NCBI RefSeq assembly: GCF_051014685.1
Contig: NW_027478531.1
Coordinates: 1,038,187-1,102,186, forward strand
Source: Ptiloglossa arizonensis
Taxonomy: Eukaryota > Arthropoda > Insecta > Hymenoptera > Colletidae
Length of the DNA stretch: 64,000 bases
Reading direction: 5' to 3'
Below are positions 51,671 through 63,876 of the stretch, one piece after another (within the stretch, counting starts at the first letter, position 1; each line of letters starts with the position of its first letter). The position numbers were made by a program, and so were the translations under genes. The notes under the pieces are model-generated. The model saw nothing but the letters and a program-made list of their open reading frames with translations. It searched no databases and was not told the origin of the DNA.

Positions 51671-53475
51671 TTCTTATCTCCAAACTGCCATATCTCGCGA
51701 ACGGATTGAGCACTCCGCAAAATTTCTGTTGCATCTGAAAGTAGAAACTCGCCCGATTACAACACTAGGTGTAGTTTTCCCCTATGCCGTTCCAGTTATT
51801 CATTTCGAGCATCAGAACTGCGAAAATTTTGAGTTTCTCAAGCGTTTCTTACCTCCAAACTGCCATATCTCGCGAACGGATTGACCAATCCGCAAAATTT
51901 CTGTTGCATCTGAAAGTAGAAACTCGCCCGATTACAACGGTATGCGCACTTTTCCCCTAGGCCGTTCTAGTTATTCGTTTCGAGCATCAGAAATGCGAAA
52001 ATTTTGAGTTTCTCAAGCGTTTCTTAAATCCAACCGGCCATATCTCGCGAACGGATTGACCAATCCGCATGATTTCTGATGCATCTGAAAATAGAAACTC
52101 GCCCGATTACAACGGTATGCGTACGTCTCCCCTAGGCCGTTCTAGTCATTCGTTTCGAGCATCAGAACTGCGAAAATTTTGAGTTTCTCAAGCGTTTCTT
52201 ATCTCCAAACTGCCATATCTCGCGAACGGATTGATCAGTCCGCAAAATTTCTGTTGCATCTGAAAGTAGAAACGCGCCCGATTACAACGGTATGCGCACT
52301 TTTCCCCTAGGCCGTTCTAGTTATTCGTGTCGAGCATCAGAACTGCGAAAATTTTGAGTTTCACAAGCGTTTCTTATCTCCAAACTGCCATATCTCGCGA
52401 ACGGATTGATCAATCCGCAAAATTTCTGTTGCATCTGAAAGCAGAAACTCGCCCGATTACAACGGTAGGTGTAGTTTTCCCCTAGGCCGTTCTAGTTATT
52501 CGTTTCGAGCATCACAACTGCGAAAATTTTGAGTTTCTCAAGCGTTTCTTACCTCAAAACTGCCATATCTCGCGAACGGATTGACCAATCCGCAAAATTT
52601 CTGTTGCGTCTGAAAGTAGAAACTCGCCCGATTACAACGGTATGCGCACTTTTCCCCTAGGCCGTTCTAGTTATTCGTTTCGAGCATCAGAACTGCGAAA
52701 ATTTTGAGTTTCTCAAGCGTTTCTTATCTCCAAACTGCCATATCTCGCGAACGGATTGATCAATCCGCAAAATTTCTGTTGCATCTGAAAGTAGAAACTC
52801 GCCCGATTACAACGGTATGCGCACTTTTCCCCTAGGCCGTTCTAGTTATTCGTGTCGAGCATCAGAATTGCGAAAATTTTGAGTTTCTCAAGCGTTTCTT
52901 ACCTCCAAACTGCCATATCTCGCGAACGGATTTACCAATCCGCAAAATTTCTGTTGCATCTGAAAGTAGAAACTCGCCCGATTACAACGGTATTTGCACT
53001 TTTCCCCTAGGCCGTTCTAGTTATTCGTTTCGAGCATCAGAAATGCGAAAATTTTGAGTTTCTCAAGCGTTTCTTAAATCCAACCGGCCATATCTCGCGA
53101 ACGGATTGACCAATCCGCATGATTTCTGTTGCATCTGAAAATAGAAACTCGCCCGATTACAACGGTAGGCGTACTTCTCCCCTAGGCCGTTCTAGTTACT
53201 CGTTTCGAGCATTAGAACTGCGAAAATTTTGAGTTTCTCAAGCGTTTCTTACCTCCAAACTGCCATATCTCGCGAACGGATAGACCAATCCGCAAAATTT
53301 CAGTTGCATCTTAAAGTAGAAACTCGCCCGATTACAACGGTATGCGCACTTTTCCCCTAGGCCGTTCTAGTTATTCGTGTCGAGCATCAGAACTGCGAAA
53401 ATTTTGAGTTTCTCAAACGTTTCTTACCTCCAAACTGCCATATATCGCGAACGGATTGACCAATCCGCAAAATTG
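51671..53475 (+). repeat. Segment related to 47120-48400 with three extra monomers
   Basis: It matches at offset 4550 from the GAGCACTCC unit to about 52320, then at offset 5075 from about 52680 to 53475. The change of 525 bp means that three monomers (about 52320-52845) were gained here relative to 47.1-48.4 kb. It has CACTAGGTGTAG where the relatives have CGCTAGGTGTAG. Confidence 0.8.
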
Positions 53476-53629
53476 CTGTTGCATCTAAAAGTAGAAACTC
53501 GCCCGATTACAACGGTATGCGTACTTTTCCCCTAGGCCGTTCTAGTTACTCGTTTCGAGCATCAGAACTGCGAAAATTTTGAGTTTCTCAAGCGTTTCTT
53601 ATATCCAAACTGCCATATCTCGCGAACGG
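53476..53629 (+). repeat. Junction monomer between two HOR blocks
   Basis: The sequence is ordinary satellite with TCTAAAAG, a GTACTTTT ending and ATATCC marks. It joins the preceding segment to the 8-monomer repeat and shows nothing else. Confidence 0.7.
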
Positions 53630-55029
53630 ATTGACCAATCCGCACAATTTCTGTTGCATCTGAAAGTAGAATCTCGCCCGATTACAACGGTATGCGCACT
53701 TTTCCCCTAGGCCGTTCTAGTTATTCGTGTCGAGCATCAGAACTGCGAAAATTTTGAGTTTCTCAAACGTTTCTTACTTCCAAACTGCCATATCTCGCGA
53801 ACGGATTGACCAATCCGCAAAATTTCTGTTGCATCTAAAAGTAGAAACTCGCCCGATTACAACGGTATGCGTACTTTTCCCCTAGGCCGTTCTAGTTACT
53901 CGTATCGAGCATCAGAACTGCGAAAATTTGGAGTTTCTCAAGCGTTTCTTATCTCCAAACTGCCATATCTCGCGAACGGATAGATCAATCCGCAAAATTT
54001 CTCTTGCATCTGAAAGTAGAAACTCGCCCGATTACAACGGTATGCGCCCTTTTCCCCTAGGCCGTTCTAGTTATTCGTTTCGAGCATCAGAAGTGCGAAA
54101 ATTTTGAGTTTCTCAAGCGTTTCTTACCTCCAAACTGCCATATCACGCGAACGGATTGACCAATCCGCAAAATTTCTGTTGCATCTGAAAGTAGAAACTC
54201 GCCCGATTACAACGGTATGCGCACTTTTCCCCTAGGCCGTTCTAGTTATTCGTTTCGAGCATCAGAAATGCGAAAATTTTGAGTTTCTCAAGCGTTTCTT
54301 ACCTCCAAACTGCCATATCTCGCGAACGGATTGACCAATCCGCAAAATTTCTGTTGCGTCTGAAAGTAGAAACTCGCCCGATTACAACGGTATGCGTACT
54401 TCTCCCCTAGGCCGTTCTAGTCATTCGTTTCGAGCATCAGAACTGCGAAAATTTTGAGTTTCTCAAGCGTTTCTTAAATCCAACCGGCCATATCTCGCGA
54501 ACGGATTGAACAATCCGCATGATTTCTGTTGCATCTGAAAATAGAAACTCGCCCGATTACAACGGTATGCGTACTTCTCCCCTAGGCCGTTCTAGTCATT
54601 CGTTTCGAGCATCAGAACTGCGAAAATTTTGAGTTTCTCAAGCGTTTCTTATCTCCAAACTGCCATATCTCGCGAACGGATTGATCAGTCCGCAAAATTT
54701 CTGTTGCATCTGAAAGTAGAAACTCGCCCGATTACAACGGTATGCGCACTTTTCCCCTAGGCCGTTCTAGTTACTCGTTTCGAGCATCAGAACTGCGAAA
54801 ATTTTGAGTTTCTCAAGCGTTTCTTATCTCCAAACTGCCATATCTCGCGAACGGATAGATCAATCCGCAAAATTGCTGTTGCATCTAAAAGTAGAAACTC
54901 GCCCGATTGCAACGGTATGCGTACTTTTCCCCTAGGCCGTTCTAGTTACTCGTTTCGAGCATCAGAACTGCGAAAATTTTGAGTTTCTCAAGCGTTTCTT
55001 ATCTCCAAACTTCCATATCTCGCGAACGG
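53630..55029 (+). repeat. 8-monomer HOR, copy 1 (1400 bp)
   Basis: Marks CGCACAATTTCTG, CTCAAACG with TTACTTCC, GATAGATCAATCC, GCGCCCTTTT, GCGTCTGAAAG and GATTGAACAATCC recur 1400 bp later. Matching is clear up to about 54770. Confidence 0.8.
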
Positions 55030-56175
55030 ATTGACAAATCCGCACAATTTCTGTTGCATCTGAAAGTAGAATCTCGCCCGATTACAACGGTATGCGCACT
55101 TTTCCCCTAGGCCGTTCTAGTTATTCGTGTCGAGCATCAGAACTGCGAAAATTTTGAGTTTCTCAAACGTTTCTTACTTCCAAACTGCCATATCTCGCGA
55201 ACGGATTGACCAATCCGCAAAATTTCTGTTGCATCTAAAAGTAGAAACTCGCCCGATTACAACGGTATGCGTACTTTTCCCCTAGGCCGTTCTAGTTACT
55301 CGTTTCGAGCATCAGAACTGCGAAAATTTTGAGTTTCTCAAGCGTTTCTTATCTCCAAACTGCCATATCTCGCGAACGGATAGATCAATCCGCAAAATTT
55401 CTGTTGCATCTGAAAGTAGAAACTCGCCCGATTACAACGGTATGCGCCCTTTTCCCCTAGGCCGTTCTAGTTATTCGTTTCGAGCATCAGAAGTGCGAAA
55501 ATTTTGAGTTTCTCAAGCGTTTCTTACCTCCAAACTGCCATATCTCGCGAACGGATTGACCAATCCGCAAAATTTCTGTTGCATCTGAAAGTAGAAACTC
55601 GCCCGATTACAACGGTATGCGCACTTTTCCCCTAGGCCGTTCTAGTTATTCGTTTCGAGCATCAGAAATGCGAAAATTTTGAGTTTCTCAAGCGTTTCTT
55701 ACCTCCAAACTGCCATATCTCGCGAACGGATTGACCAATCCGCAAAATTTCTGTTGCGTCTGAAAGTAGAAACTCGCCCGATTACAACGGTATGCGTACT
55801 TCTCCCCTAGGCCGTTCTAGTCATTCGTTTCGAGCATCAGAACTGCGAAAATTTTGAGTTTCTCAAGCGTTTCATAAATCCAACCGGCCATATCTCGCGA
55901 ACGGATTGAACAATCCGCATGATTTCTGTTGCATCTGAAAATAGAAACTTGCCCGATTACAACGGTATGCGTACTTCTCCCCTAGGCCGTTCTAGTCATT
56001 CGTTTCGAGCATCAGAACTGCGAAAATTTTGAGTTTCTCAAGCGTTTCTTATCTCCAAACTGCCATATCTCGCGAACGGATTGATCAGTCCGCAAAATTT
56101 CTGTTGCATCTGAAAGTAGAAACTCGCCCGATTACAACGGTATGCGCACTTTTCCCCTAGGCCGTTCTAGTTATT
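55030..56175 (+). repeat. 8-monomer HOR, copy 2 (partial)
   Basis: It repeats copy 1 from CGCACAATTTCTG. Small changes include TTTCATAAATCC (55872) and ACTTGCCCG (55948). The match ends at a GTTTGGAGCATCAGAAGTG unit near 56170. Confidence 0.8.
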
Positions 56176-56694
56176 CGTTTGGAGCATCAGAAGTGCGAAA
56201 ATTTTGAGTTTCTCAAGCGTTTCTTACCTCCAAACTGCCATATCTCGCGAACGGATTGACCAATCCGCAAAATTTCTGTTGCATCTGAAAGTAGAAACTC
56301 GCCCGATTACAACGGTATGCGCACTTTTCCCCTAGGCCGTTCTAGTTATTCGTTTCGAGCATCAGAACTGCGAAAATTTTGAGTTTCTCAAGCGTTTCTT
56401 AAATCCAACCGGCCATATCTCGCGAACGGATTGACCAATCCGCATGATTTCTGTTGCATCTGAAAATAGAAACTCGCCCGATTACAACGGTATGCGTACT
56501 TCTCCCCTGGGCCGTTCTAGTCATTCGTTTCGAGCATCAGAACTGCGAAAATTTTGAGTTTCTCAAGCGTTTCTTATCTCCAAACTGCCATATCTCGCGA
56601 ACGGATTGATCAATCCGCAAAATTTCAGTTGCATCTGAAAGCAGAAACTCGCCCGATTACAACGGTAGGTGTAGTTTTCCCCTAGGCCGTTCTA

Positions 56695-56869
56695 GTTATT
56701 CGTTTCGAGCATCAGAACTGCGAAAATTTTGAGTTTCTCAAGCGTTTCTTACCTCCAAACTGCCATATCTCGCGAACGGATTGACCAATCCGCAAAATTT
56801 CTGTTGCATCTGAAAGTAGAAACTCGCCCGATTACAACGGTATGCGCACTTTTCCCCTAGGCCGTTCTA
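56695..56869 (+). repeat. Reference monomer (matches the consensus)
   Basis: I use this copy as the reference, numbering it 1-175 from GTTATTCG. It has 46 C and 32 G (44.6 % GC) and 13 CpG steps. Landmarks are TTCGAGCATCAG at 10-21, AAAATTTT at 29-36, TCGCGA at 76-81, a 16-bp dyad at 83-98, AAAATTT at 100-106, GCATCTGAA at 112-120, CGCCCGATTACAACGG at 131-146 and CCTAGG at 162-167. The most variable parts across the array are offsets 43-66 and 147-175. The most stable parts are 68-82 and 99-146. The phase is arbitrary, because a tandem array has no natural start. Confidence 0.95.
56777..56792. other. Imperfect 16-bp dyad in the reference monomer
   Basis: The sequence CGGATTGACCAATCCG pairs seven bases on each side around a central AC. 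It recurs at offset 83-98 of most monomers. Dyads of this size are common binding sites for dimeric DNA-binding proteins, and as single strands they can fold into a small hairpin. No binding protein is known from the sequence, so a role is inference. Confidence 0.6.
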
Positions 56870-59800
56870 GTTATTCGTGTCGAGCATCAGAACTGCGAAA
56901 ATTTTGAGTTTCTCAAACGTTTCTTACCTCCAAACTGCCATATCTCGCGAACGGATTGACCAATCCGCAAAATTTCTGTTGCATCTAAAAGTAGAAACTC
57001 GCCCGATTACAACGGTATGCGTACTTTTCCCGTAGGCCGTTCTAGTTACTCGTTTCGAGCATCAGAACTGCGAAAATTTTGAGTTTCTCAAGCGTTTCTT
57101 ATCTCCAAACTGCCATATCTCGCGAACGGATTTATCAATCCGCAAAATTTCTGTTGCATCTGAAAGTAGAAACTCGCCCGATTACAACGGTATGCGCACT
57201 TTTCCCCTAGGCCGTTCTAGTTATTCGTTTCGAGCATCAGAAGTGCGAAAATTTTGAGTTTCTCAAGCGTTTCTTACCTCCAAACTGCCATATCTCGCGA
57301 ACGGATTGACCAATCCGCAAAATTTCTGTTGCATCTGAAAGTAGAAACTCGCCCGATTACAACGGTATGCGCACTTTTCCCCTAGGCCGTTCTAGTTATT
57401 CGTGTCGAGCATCAGAACTGCGAGAATTTTGAGTTTCTCAAGCGTTTCTTACCTCCAAACTGCCATATCTCGCGAACGGATTGACCAATCCGCAAAATTT
57501 CTGTTGCATCTGAAAGTAGAAGCTCGCCCGATTACAACGGTATGCGCACTATTCCCCTATGCCGTTCTAGTTACTCGTTTCGAGCATTAGAACTGCGAAA
57601 ATTTTGAGTTTCTCAAGCGTTTCTTACCTCCAAACTGCCATATCTCGCGAACGGATTGACCAATCCGCATAATTTCTGTTGCATCTGAAAGTAGAAACTC
57701 GCCCGATTACAACGGTATGCGTACTTCTCCCCTAGGCGGTTCTAGTTATTCGTTTCGAGCATCAGAACGGCGAAAATTTTGAGTTTCTCAAGCGTTTCTT
57801 ACCTCCAAACTGCCATATCTCGCGAACGGATTGACCAATCCGCAAAATTTCTGTTGCATCTGAAAGTAGAAACTCGCCCGATTACAACGGTATGCGCACT
57901 TTTCCCTTAGGCCGTTCTAGTTATTCGTGTCGAGCATCAGAACTGCGAAAATTTTGAGTTTCTCAAGCGTTTCTTATCTCCAAACTGCCATATCTCGCGA
58001 ACGGATTGATCAATCCGCAAAATTTCTGTTGCATCTAAAAGTAGAAACTCGCCCGATTACAACGGTATGCGCACTCTTCCCCTAGGCGGTTCTAGTTATT
58101 CGTTTCGAGCATCAGAACTGCGAAAATTTTGAGTTTCTCAAGCGTTTCTTACCTCCAAACTGCCATATCTCGCGAACGGATTGACCAATCCGCAAAATTT
58201 CTGTTGCATCTGAAAGTAGAAACTCGCCCGATTACAACGGTAGGTGTAGTTTTCCCCTAGGCCGTTCTAGTTACTCGTTTCGAGCATCAGAACTGCGAAA
58301 ATTTTGAGTTTCTCAAGCGTTTCTTATCTCCAAAGTGCCATATCTCGCGAACGGATTGATCAATCCGCAAAATTTCTGTTGCATCTGAAAGTAGAAACTC
58401 GCCCGATTACAACGGTAGGTGTAGTTTTCCCCTAGGCCGTTACAGTTATTCATTTCGAGCATCAGAATTGCGAAAATTTTGAGTTTCTCAAGCGTTTCTT
58501 ACCTCCAAACTGCCATATCTCGCGAACGGATTGACCAATCCGCATAATTTCTGTTGCATCTGAAAGTAGAAACTCGCCCGATTACAACGGTATGCGTACT
58601 TCTCCCCTAGGCCGTTCTAGTCATTCGTTTCGAGCATCAGAACTGCGAAAATTTTGAGTTTCTCAAGCGTTTCTTACCTCCAAACTGCCATATCTCGCGA
58701 ACGGATTGACCAATCCGCAAAATTTCTGTTGCTTCTGAAAGTAGAAACTCGCCCGATTACAACGGTATGCACACTTTTCCCCTAGGCCGTTCTAGTTATT
58801 CGTTTCGAGCATCAGAATTGCGAAAATTTTGAGTTTCTCAAGCGTTTCTTACCTCCAAACTGCCACATCTCGCGAACGGATTGACCAATCCGCAAAATTT
58901 CTGTTGCTTCTGAAAGTAGAAACTCGCCCGATTACAACGGTATGCACACTTTTCCCCTAGGCCGTTCTAGTTATTCGTTTCGAGCATCAGAAATGCGAAA
59001 ATTTTGAGTTTCTCAAGCGTTTCTTAAATCCAACCGGCCATATCTCGCGAACGGATTGACCAATCCGCATGATTTCTGTTGCATCTGAAAACAGAAACTC
59101 GCCCGATTACAACGGTATGCGTACTTCTCCCCTAGGCCGTTCTAGTTATTCGTTTCGAGCATCAGAAATGCGAAAATTTTGAGTTTCTCAAGCGTTTCTT
59201 ATCTCCAAACTGCCATATCTCGCGAACGGATTGATCAGTCCGCAAAATTTCTGTTGCATCTGAAAGTAGAAACTCGCCCGATTACAACGGTATGCGTACT
59301 TTTCCCCTATGCCGTTCTAGTTACTCGTTTCGAGCAATAGAACTGCGAAAATTTTGAGTTTCTCAAGCGTTTCTTACCTCCAAACTGCCATATCTCGCGA
59401 ACGGATTGACCAATCCGCATAATTTCTGTTGCATCTGAAAGTAGAAACTCGCCCGATTACAACGGTATGCGTACTTCTCCCCTAGGCGGTTCTAGTTATT
59501 CGTTTCGAGCATCAGAACTGTGAAAATTTTGAGCTTCTCAAGCGTTTCTTACTTCCAAACTGCCATATCTCGCGAACGGATTGACCAATCCGCAAAATTT
59601 CTGTTGCATCTGAAAGTAGAAACTCGCCCGATTACAACGGTATGCACACTTTTCCCCTAGGCCGTTCTAGTTATTCGTGTCGAGCATCAGAACGGCGAAA
59701 ATTTTGAGTTTCTCAAGCGTTTCTTACCTCCAAACTGCCATATCTCGCGAACGGATTGACCAATCCGCAAAATTTCTGTTGCATCTGAAAGTAGAAACTC

Positions 59801-60544
59801 GCCCGATTACAACGGTATGCACACTTTTCCCCTAGGCCGTTCTAGTTATTCGTGTCGAGCATTAGAACGGCGAAAATTTTGAGTTTCTCAAGCGTTTCTT
59901 ACCTCCAAACTGCCATATCTCGCGAACGGATTGACCAATCCGCAAAATTTCTGTTGCATCTGAAAGTAGAAACTCGACCGATTACAACGGTATGCGCACT
60001 TCTCCCCTAGGCCGTTCCAGTTATTCATTTCGAGCATCAGAACTGCGAAAATTTTGAGTTTCTCAAGCGTTTCTTACCTCCAAACTGCCATATCTCGCGA
60101 ACGGATTGACCAATCCGCAAAATTTCTGTTGCATCTGAAAGTAGAAACTCGCCCGATTACAACGGTATGCGCACTTTTCCCCTAGGCCGTTCTAGTTATT
60201 CGTTTCGAGCATCAGAAATGCGAAAATTTTGAGTTTCTCAAGCGTTTCTTAAATCCAACCGGCCATATCTCGCGAACGGATTGACCAATCCGCATGATTT
60301 CTGTTGCATCTGAAAATAGAAACTCGCCCGATTACAACGGTATGCGCACTTTTCCCCTAGGCCGTTCTAGTTATTCGTGTCGAGCATCAGAACTGCGAAA
60401 ATTTTGAGTTTCTCAAGCGTTTCTTATCTCCAAACTGCCATATCTCGCGAACGGATTGATCAATCCGCAAAGTTTCTGTTGCATCTAAAAGTAGAAACTC
60501 GCCCGATTACAACGGTATGCGCACTCTTCCCCTAGGCGGTTCTA

Positions 60545-61006
60545 GTTATTCGTTTCGAGCATCAGAACTGCGAAAATTTTGAGTTTCTCAAGCGTTTCTT
60601 ACCTCCAAACTGCCACATCTCGCGAACGGATTGACCAATCCGCAAAATTTCTGTTGCTTCTGAAAGTAGAAACTCGCCCGATTACAACGGTATGCACACT
60701 TTTCCCCTAGGCCGTTCTAGTTATTCGTTTCGAGCATCAGAAATGCGAAAATTTTGAGTTTCTCAAGCGTTTCTTACCTCCAAACTGCCACATCTCGCGA
60801 ACGGATTGACCAATCCGCAAAATTTCTGTTGCTTCTGAAAGTAGAAACTCGCCCGATTACAACGGTATGCACACTTTTCCCCTAGGCCGTTCTAGTTATT
60901 CGTTTCGAGCATCAGAATTGCGAAAATTTTGAGTTTCTCAAGCGTTTCTTACCTCCAAACTGCCACATCTCGCGAACGGATTGACCAATCCGCAAAATTT
61001 CTGTTG
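60545..61006 (+). repeat. Run of consecutive CACATC/TTGCTTCTG/TATGCACAC monomers
   Basis: Three neighbouring units (60545, 60720, 60895) share CCACATCTCGCG and the TTGCTTCTG-type stretch, and the TATGCACAC ending. Single-monomer amplification, rather than HOR amplification, best explains this. The third unit is where indels begin. Confidence 0.7.
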
Positions 61007-61902
61007 CCTTCCTGAAAGTAGAAACTCGCCCGAATTACAACGGGTATGCACACTTTTCCCCTAGGCGTTCTATTATTCGTTTCGAGCATCAGAAATGCGA
61101 AAATTTTGAGTTTCTCAAGCAGTTTCTTACATCCAACCGGCCATATCTCGCGAACGATTGGAACCAATCCTGCATGATTTCTGTTGCATCTGAAAACAGA
61201 AACTCGCCCGATTAAAACGTATTCGCACTTCTCCCCCCTAGGCCGATTCTAGTTATTCGTTTCGAGCATCAGAATGCGAAAATTTGAGTTTCTCAAGCGT
61301 TCTAACTCCAAACTGCCATATCCTCGCGAAGCGATTGATCAGTCCGCAAATTTCTGTTGCATCTGAAAGTAGAAACTCGGCCGATTACAACGGTATGCGT
61401 ACTTTTCCCCTATGCCGTTCTTAGTTACTCGTTTCGAGCAATAGAACTGCGAAAATTTTGAGGTTTCTCAAGCGTTTCTTACCTCCCAACTGCCATATCT
61501 CGCGAACGGATTGACAATCCGCATAATTTCTGTTGCATCTGAAAGTAGAGACTCGCCCGATTACAACCGGTATGCGTACTTCTCCCCTAGGCGGTTTAAG
61601 TTATTCGTTTCGAGCATCAGAACTGCGAAAATTTTGAGGCTACTCAAGCGTTTCTTACTTCCAAACTGCCATATCTCCGCGAACGGATTTGAAAACCAAT
61701 CCGCAATATTCTGGTTGCATCGGAAAGTGGAAAAACTCGCCCGATTACAATGTTATGCACACATTTTCCCCTAGGCCGTTCTAGTTATTCCGTTCGAGCA
61801 TCGAAACGGCGAAAATTTTGAGTTTCTCAAGCGTTGCTTACCTTCCTAACTGCCATATCCGCGAACGGATTGCACCAATCCGCAAAATTTCTGTTGCATC
61901 TG

Positions 61903-61915
61903 AAAAAAAAAAAAA
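61903..61915 (+). other. A13 run inside a monomer
   Basis: About ten extra A are inserted at the CTGAAAGTAG site. No other monomer has this. It lies in the indel-rich tail, so a homopolymer sequencing error is the likely cause; there is no target-site duplication or other sign of a retroposed tail. Confidence 0.75.
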
Positions 61916-63860
61916 CAGTAGAACTCGACCGATTACAACGGTATGCGCACTTTTCCCCTAGGCCGTTCAGTTATTCAATTTCGAGCATCAAACTGCGAAA
62001 ATTTTTGAGTTTCTCAAAGCGTTTCTTACCTCCAAACTGCCATATCTCGCGAACGGATTGACCAATCCGCAAAATTTCCTGTTTGCATCTGAAAGTAGAA
62101 ACTCGCCCGATTACAACGGTATGCGCACTTTTCCCCTAGCCGTTCTAGTTATTCGTTTCGGAGCATCAGAAATCGAAACTTTTGAGTTTCCTCAAGCGTT
62201 CTTAAATCCAACGCGGCCATATTCTCGCGTACGGATTGACCAATCCGCATGATTTCTGTTGGCATCTGTAAAAATAGAAACTCGCCCGATTACAACGGTA
62301 TGAGCGCACTTTTCCCCTAGGCCGTTCTAGTTTTTCGTGTCGAGCATCAGAACTGCCGAAAATTTTAGAGTTTCTCAATGCGTTTCTTATCTTCCAAACT
62401 GCCATATCTCTCGCGAACTGATTGATCAGTCCCGCAAGAATTTCTGTTGCATCTGAAAGTAGAAACTCGCCCGATTACAACGGTATGCGTACTTTTCCCC
62501 TATGCCGTTCTAAGTACTCGTTTCGGAGCAATAGAACTGCGGAAAATTTGAGTTTCTTCTCAGCGTTTCTTACCTCCAAAAAACTGCCATATCTCGCGAA
62601 CGGATTGACCAATCCGCATAATTTCTGTTGCATCTGAAAGTGAGAAACTCGCACCGATTACAACGGTATGCGTACTTCTCCCCCAGGCGGTTCTAGTTAT
62701 TCGTTTCGAGCATCAGAAACTGCGAAAATTTTGAGCTTCTACAGCGTTTCTTACTTTCCAACTGCCATATCCTCGCGAAACGGATTGACCAATCCGCAAA
62801 ATTTCTGTTGCATCTGAAAGTAGAAAACTCGCCCGATTACAACGGTATGCATCAATTTTCCCCTAAGCCGTTCTAGTTATTCGTTGGCGAGCATCAGAAC
62901 GGCGAAAATTTTGAGTTTCTCAAGTCGTGTCTTACCTCCAAACTGCCATATCTCGCGAACTGATTGACCAATCCGCAAAAATTTCTGTTGCATCTGAAAG
63001 TAGAAACTCGCCCGATTATCCTAAACGGTATGCACACTTTTCCCCTAGGCCGTTCTAAGTTATTCCGTGTCGAGCATCAGAACGGGCGAAATTTTGAGTT
63101 TCTCAAGCGTTTCTTACCTCCAAAACTGCCATATCTCGCGACGGATTGACCAATCCGCAAAATTTCTTGTTGCATCTGAAAGTAGAAACTCGACCGATTA
63201 CAACGGTAATGCGCACTTTTCCCCTAGGCCGTTCCAGTTATTCATTCGAGCATCAGAACCTGCGAAAATTTTGAGTTTCTCAAGCGTTTCTTACACTCCA
63301 ACTGCCATATCTCTGCGAACGGATTGACCAATCCGCAAATTTCTGTTGCATCTGAAAGTAGAACTCTGCCCGATTACAACGGTATGCGCACTTTTCCCCT
63401 AGGCCGTTCTTGTTATTCGTTTCCGAGCATCAGAAATGCGAAAATTTTGAGTTTCTCAAGCGTTCTTAAATCCAACCGGCCATATCTCGCGATCGGATTG
63501 ACCAATCCGCATGATCCTGTTGAATCTGAAAATAGAAAATCGCCCGATTACAACGGTATGCGCACTTATTCCCCCTAGGGCCGTTCTAGTTATTCGTGTC
63601 GATGCTCAGAAACTGCGAAATTTTGAGTTTCTCAAGCGTTTTCTTATCTACTAACTGCCATATCTCGCGAACGGATTTGATCAATCCGCAAAATTCTTCT
63701 GTTGCATCCTAAAAGTAGAAACTCGCCCGATTACAAGCGTATGCGCCTCTTCCCCTAGGCGGTTTAGTTATTCGTTTCGAGCATCAGAACTGCGAAAATT
63801 TTGATGTTTCTTCAAGCGATTTCTTACCTCCAAACTGCCATATGCTCGCGAACGATTGAT

Positions 63861-63876
63861 CAGGGGAGCCCGCATC
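63861..63876 (+). other. Small GC-rich insertion in the dyad region
   Basis: GATCAGTCCGCAAAA is replaced by GATCAGGGGAGCCCGCATCAA, about six extra bases. It occurs once, in the indel-rich tail, and is probably an error. Confidence 0.6.

Larger units (their letters stand above)
56176..61006 (+). repeat. Near-consensus monomers and the start of a 12-monomer repeat
   Basis: This part holds many monomers close to consensus, including the reference copy. From 58795 to 60894 twelve units form a block (TATGCACAC, AAATCCAACCGG/GAAAACAG, GATCAGTCC/TATGCCG, GAGCAATAG, GAGCTTCTC, GAACGGCG, CTCGACCG and so on). The same order restarts at 60895 and continues into the noisy tail. Confidence 0.75.

Noticed and set aside
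56723..56801. A-tract phasing giving a curved monomer (AAAATTTT at 29-36 and AAAATTT at 100-106)
   Set aside because: The centres are 71 bp apart, about 6.8 helical turns, so they are not in phase at 10.5 bp per turn. Curvature cannot be claimed by eye.
56709..56814. Ancient internal duplication within the monomer (GCATCAGAA at 15-23 and GCATCTGAA at 112-120; GCGAAAATTT and CGCAAAATTT)
   Set aside because: The paired words occur in opposite order relative to each other, so they do not support a simple duplicated half-monomer; the matches are short enough for chance.
61903..61915. A13 run as a retroposon tail or microsatellite
   Set aside because: It is single, lies in the error-rich tail, and has ordinary monomer on both sides with no duplication of flanking bases.
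2984..63578. Many open frames of 61-88 codons on both strands
   Set aside because: All are products of the satellite read in shifting frames; near-identical peptides recur at HOR spacing, and those after 61 kb owe their frames to indel noise. No ribosome or splice context or known domain is visible.
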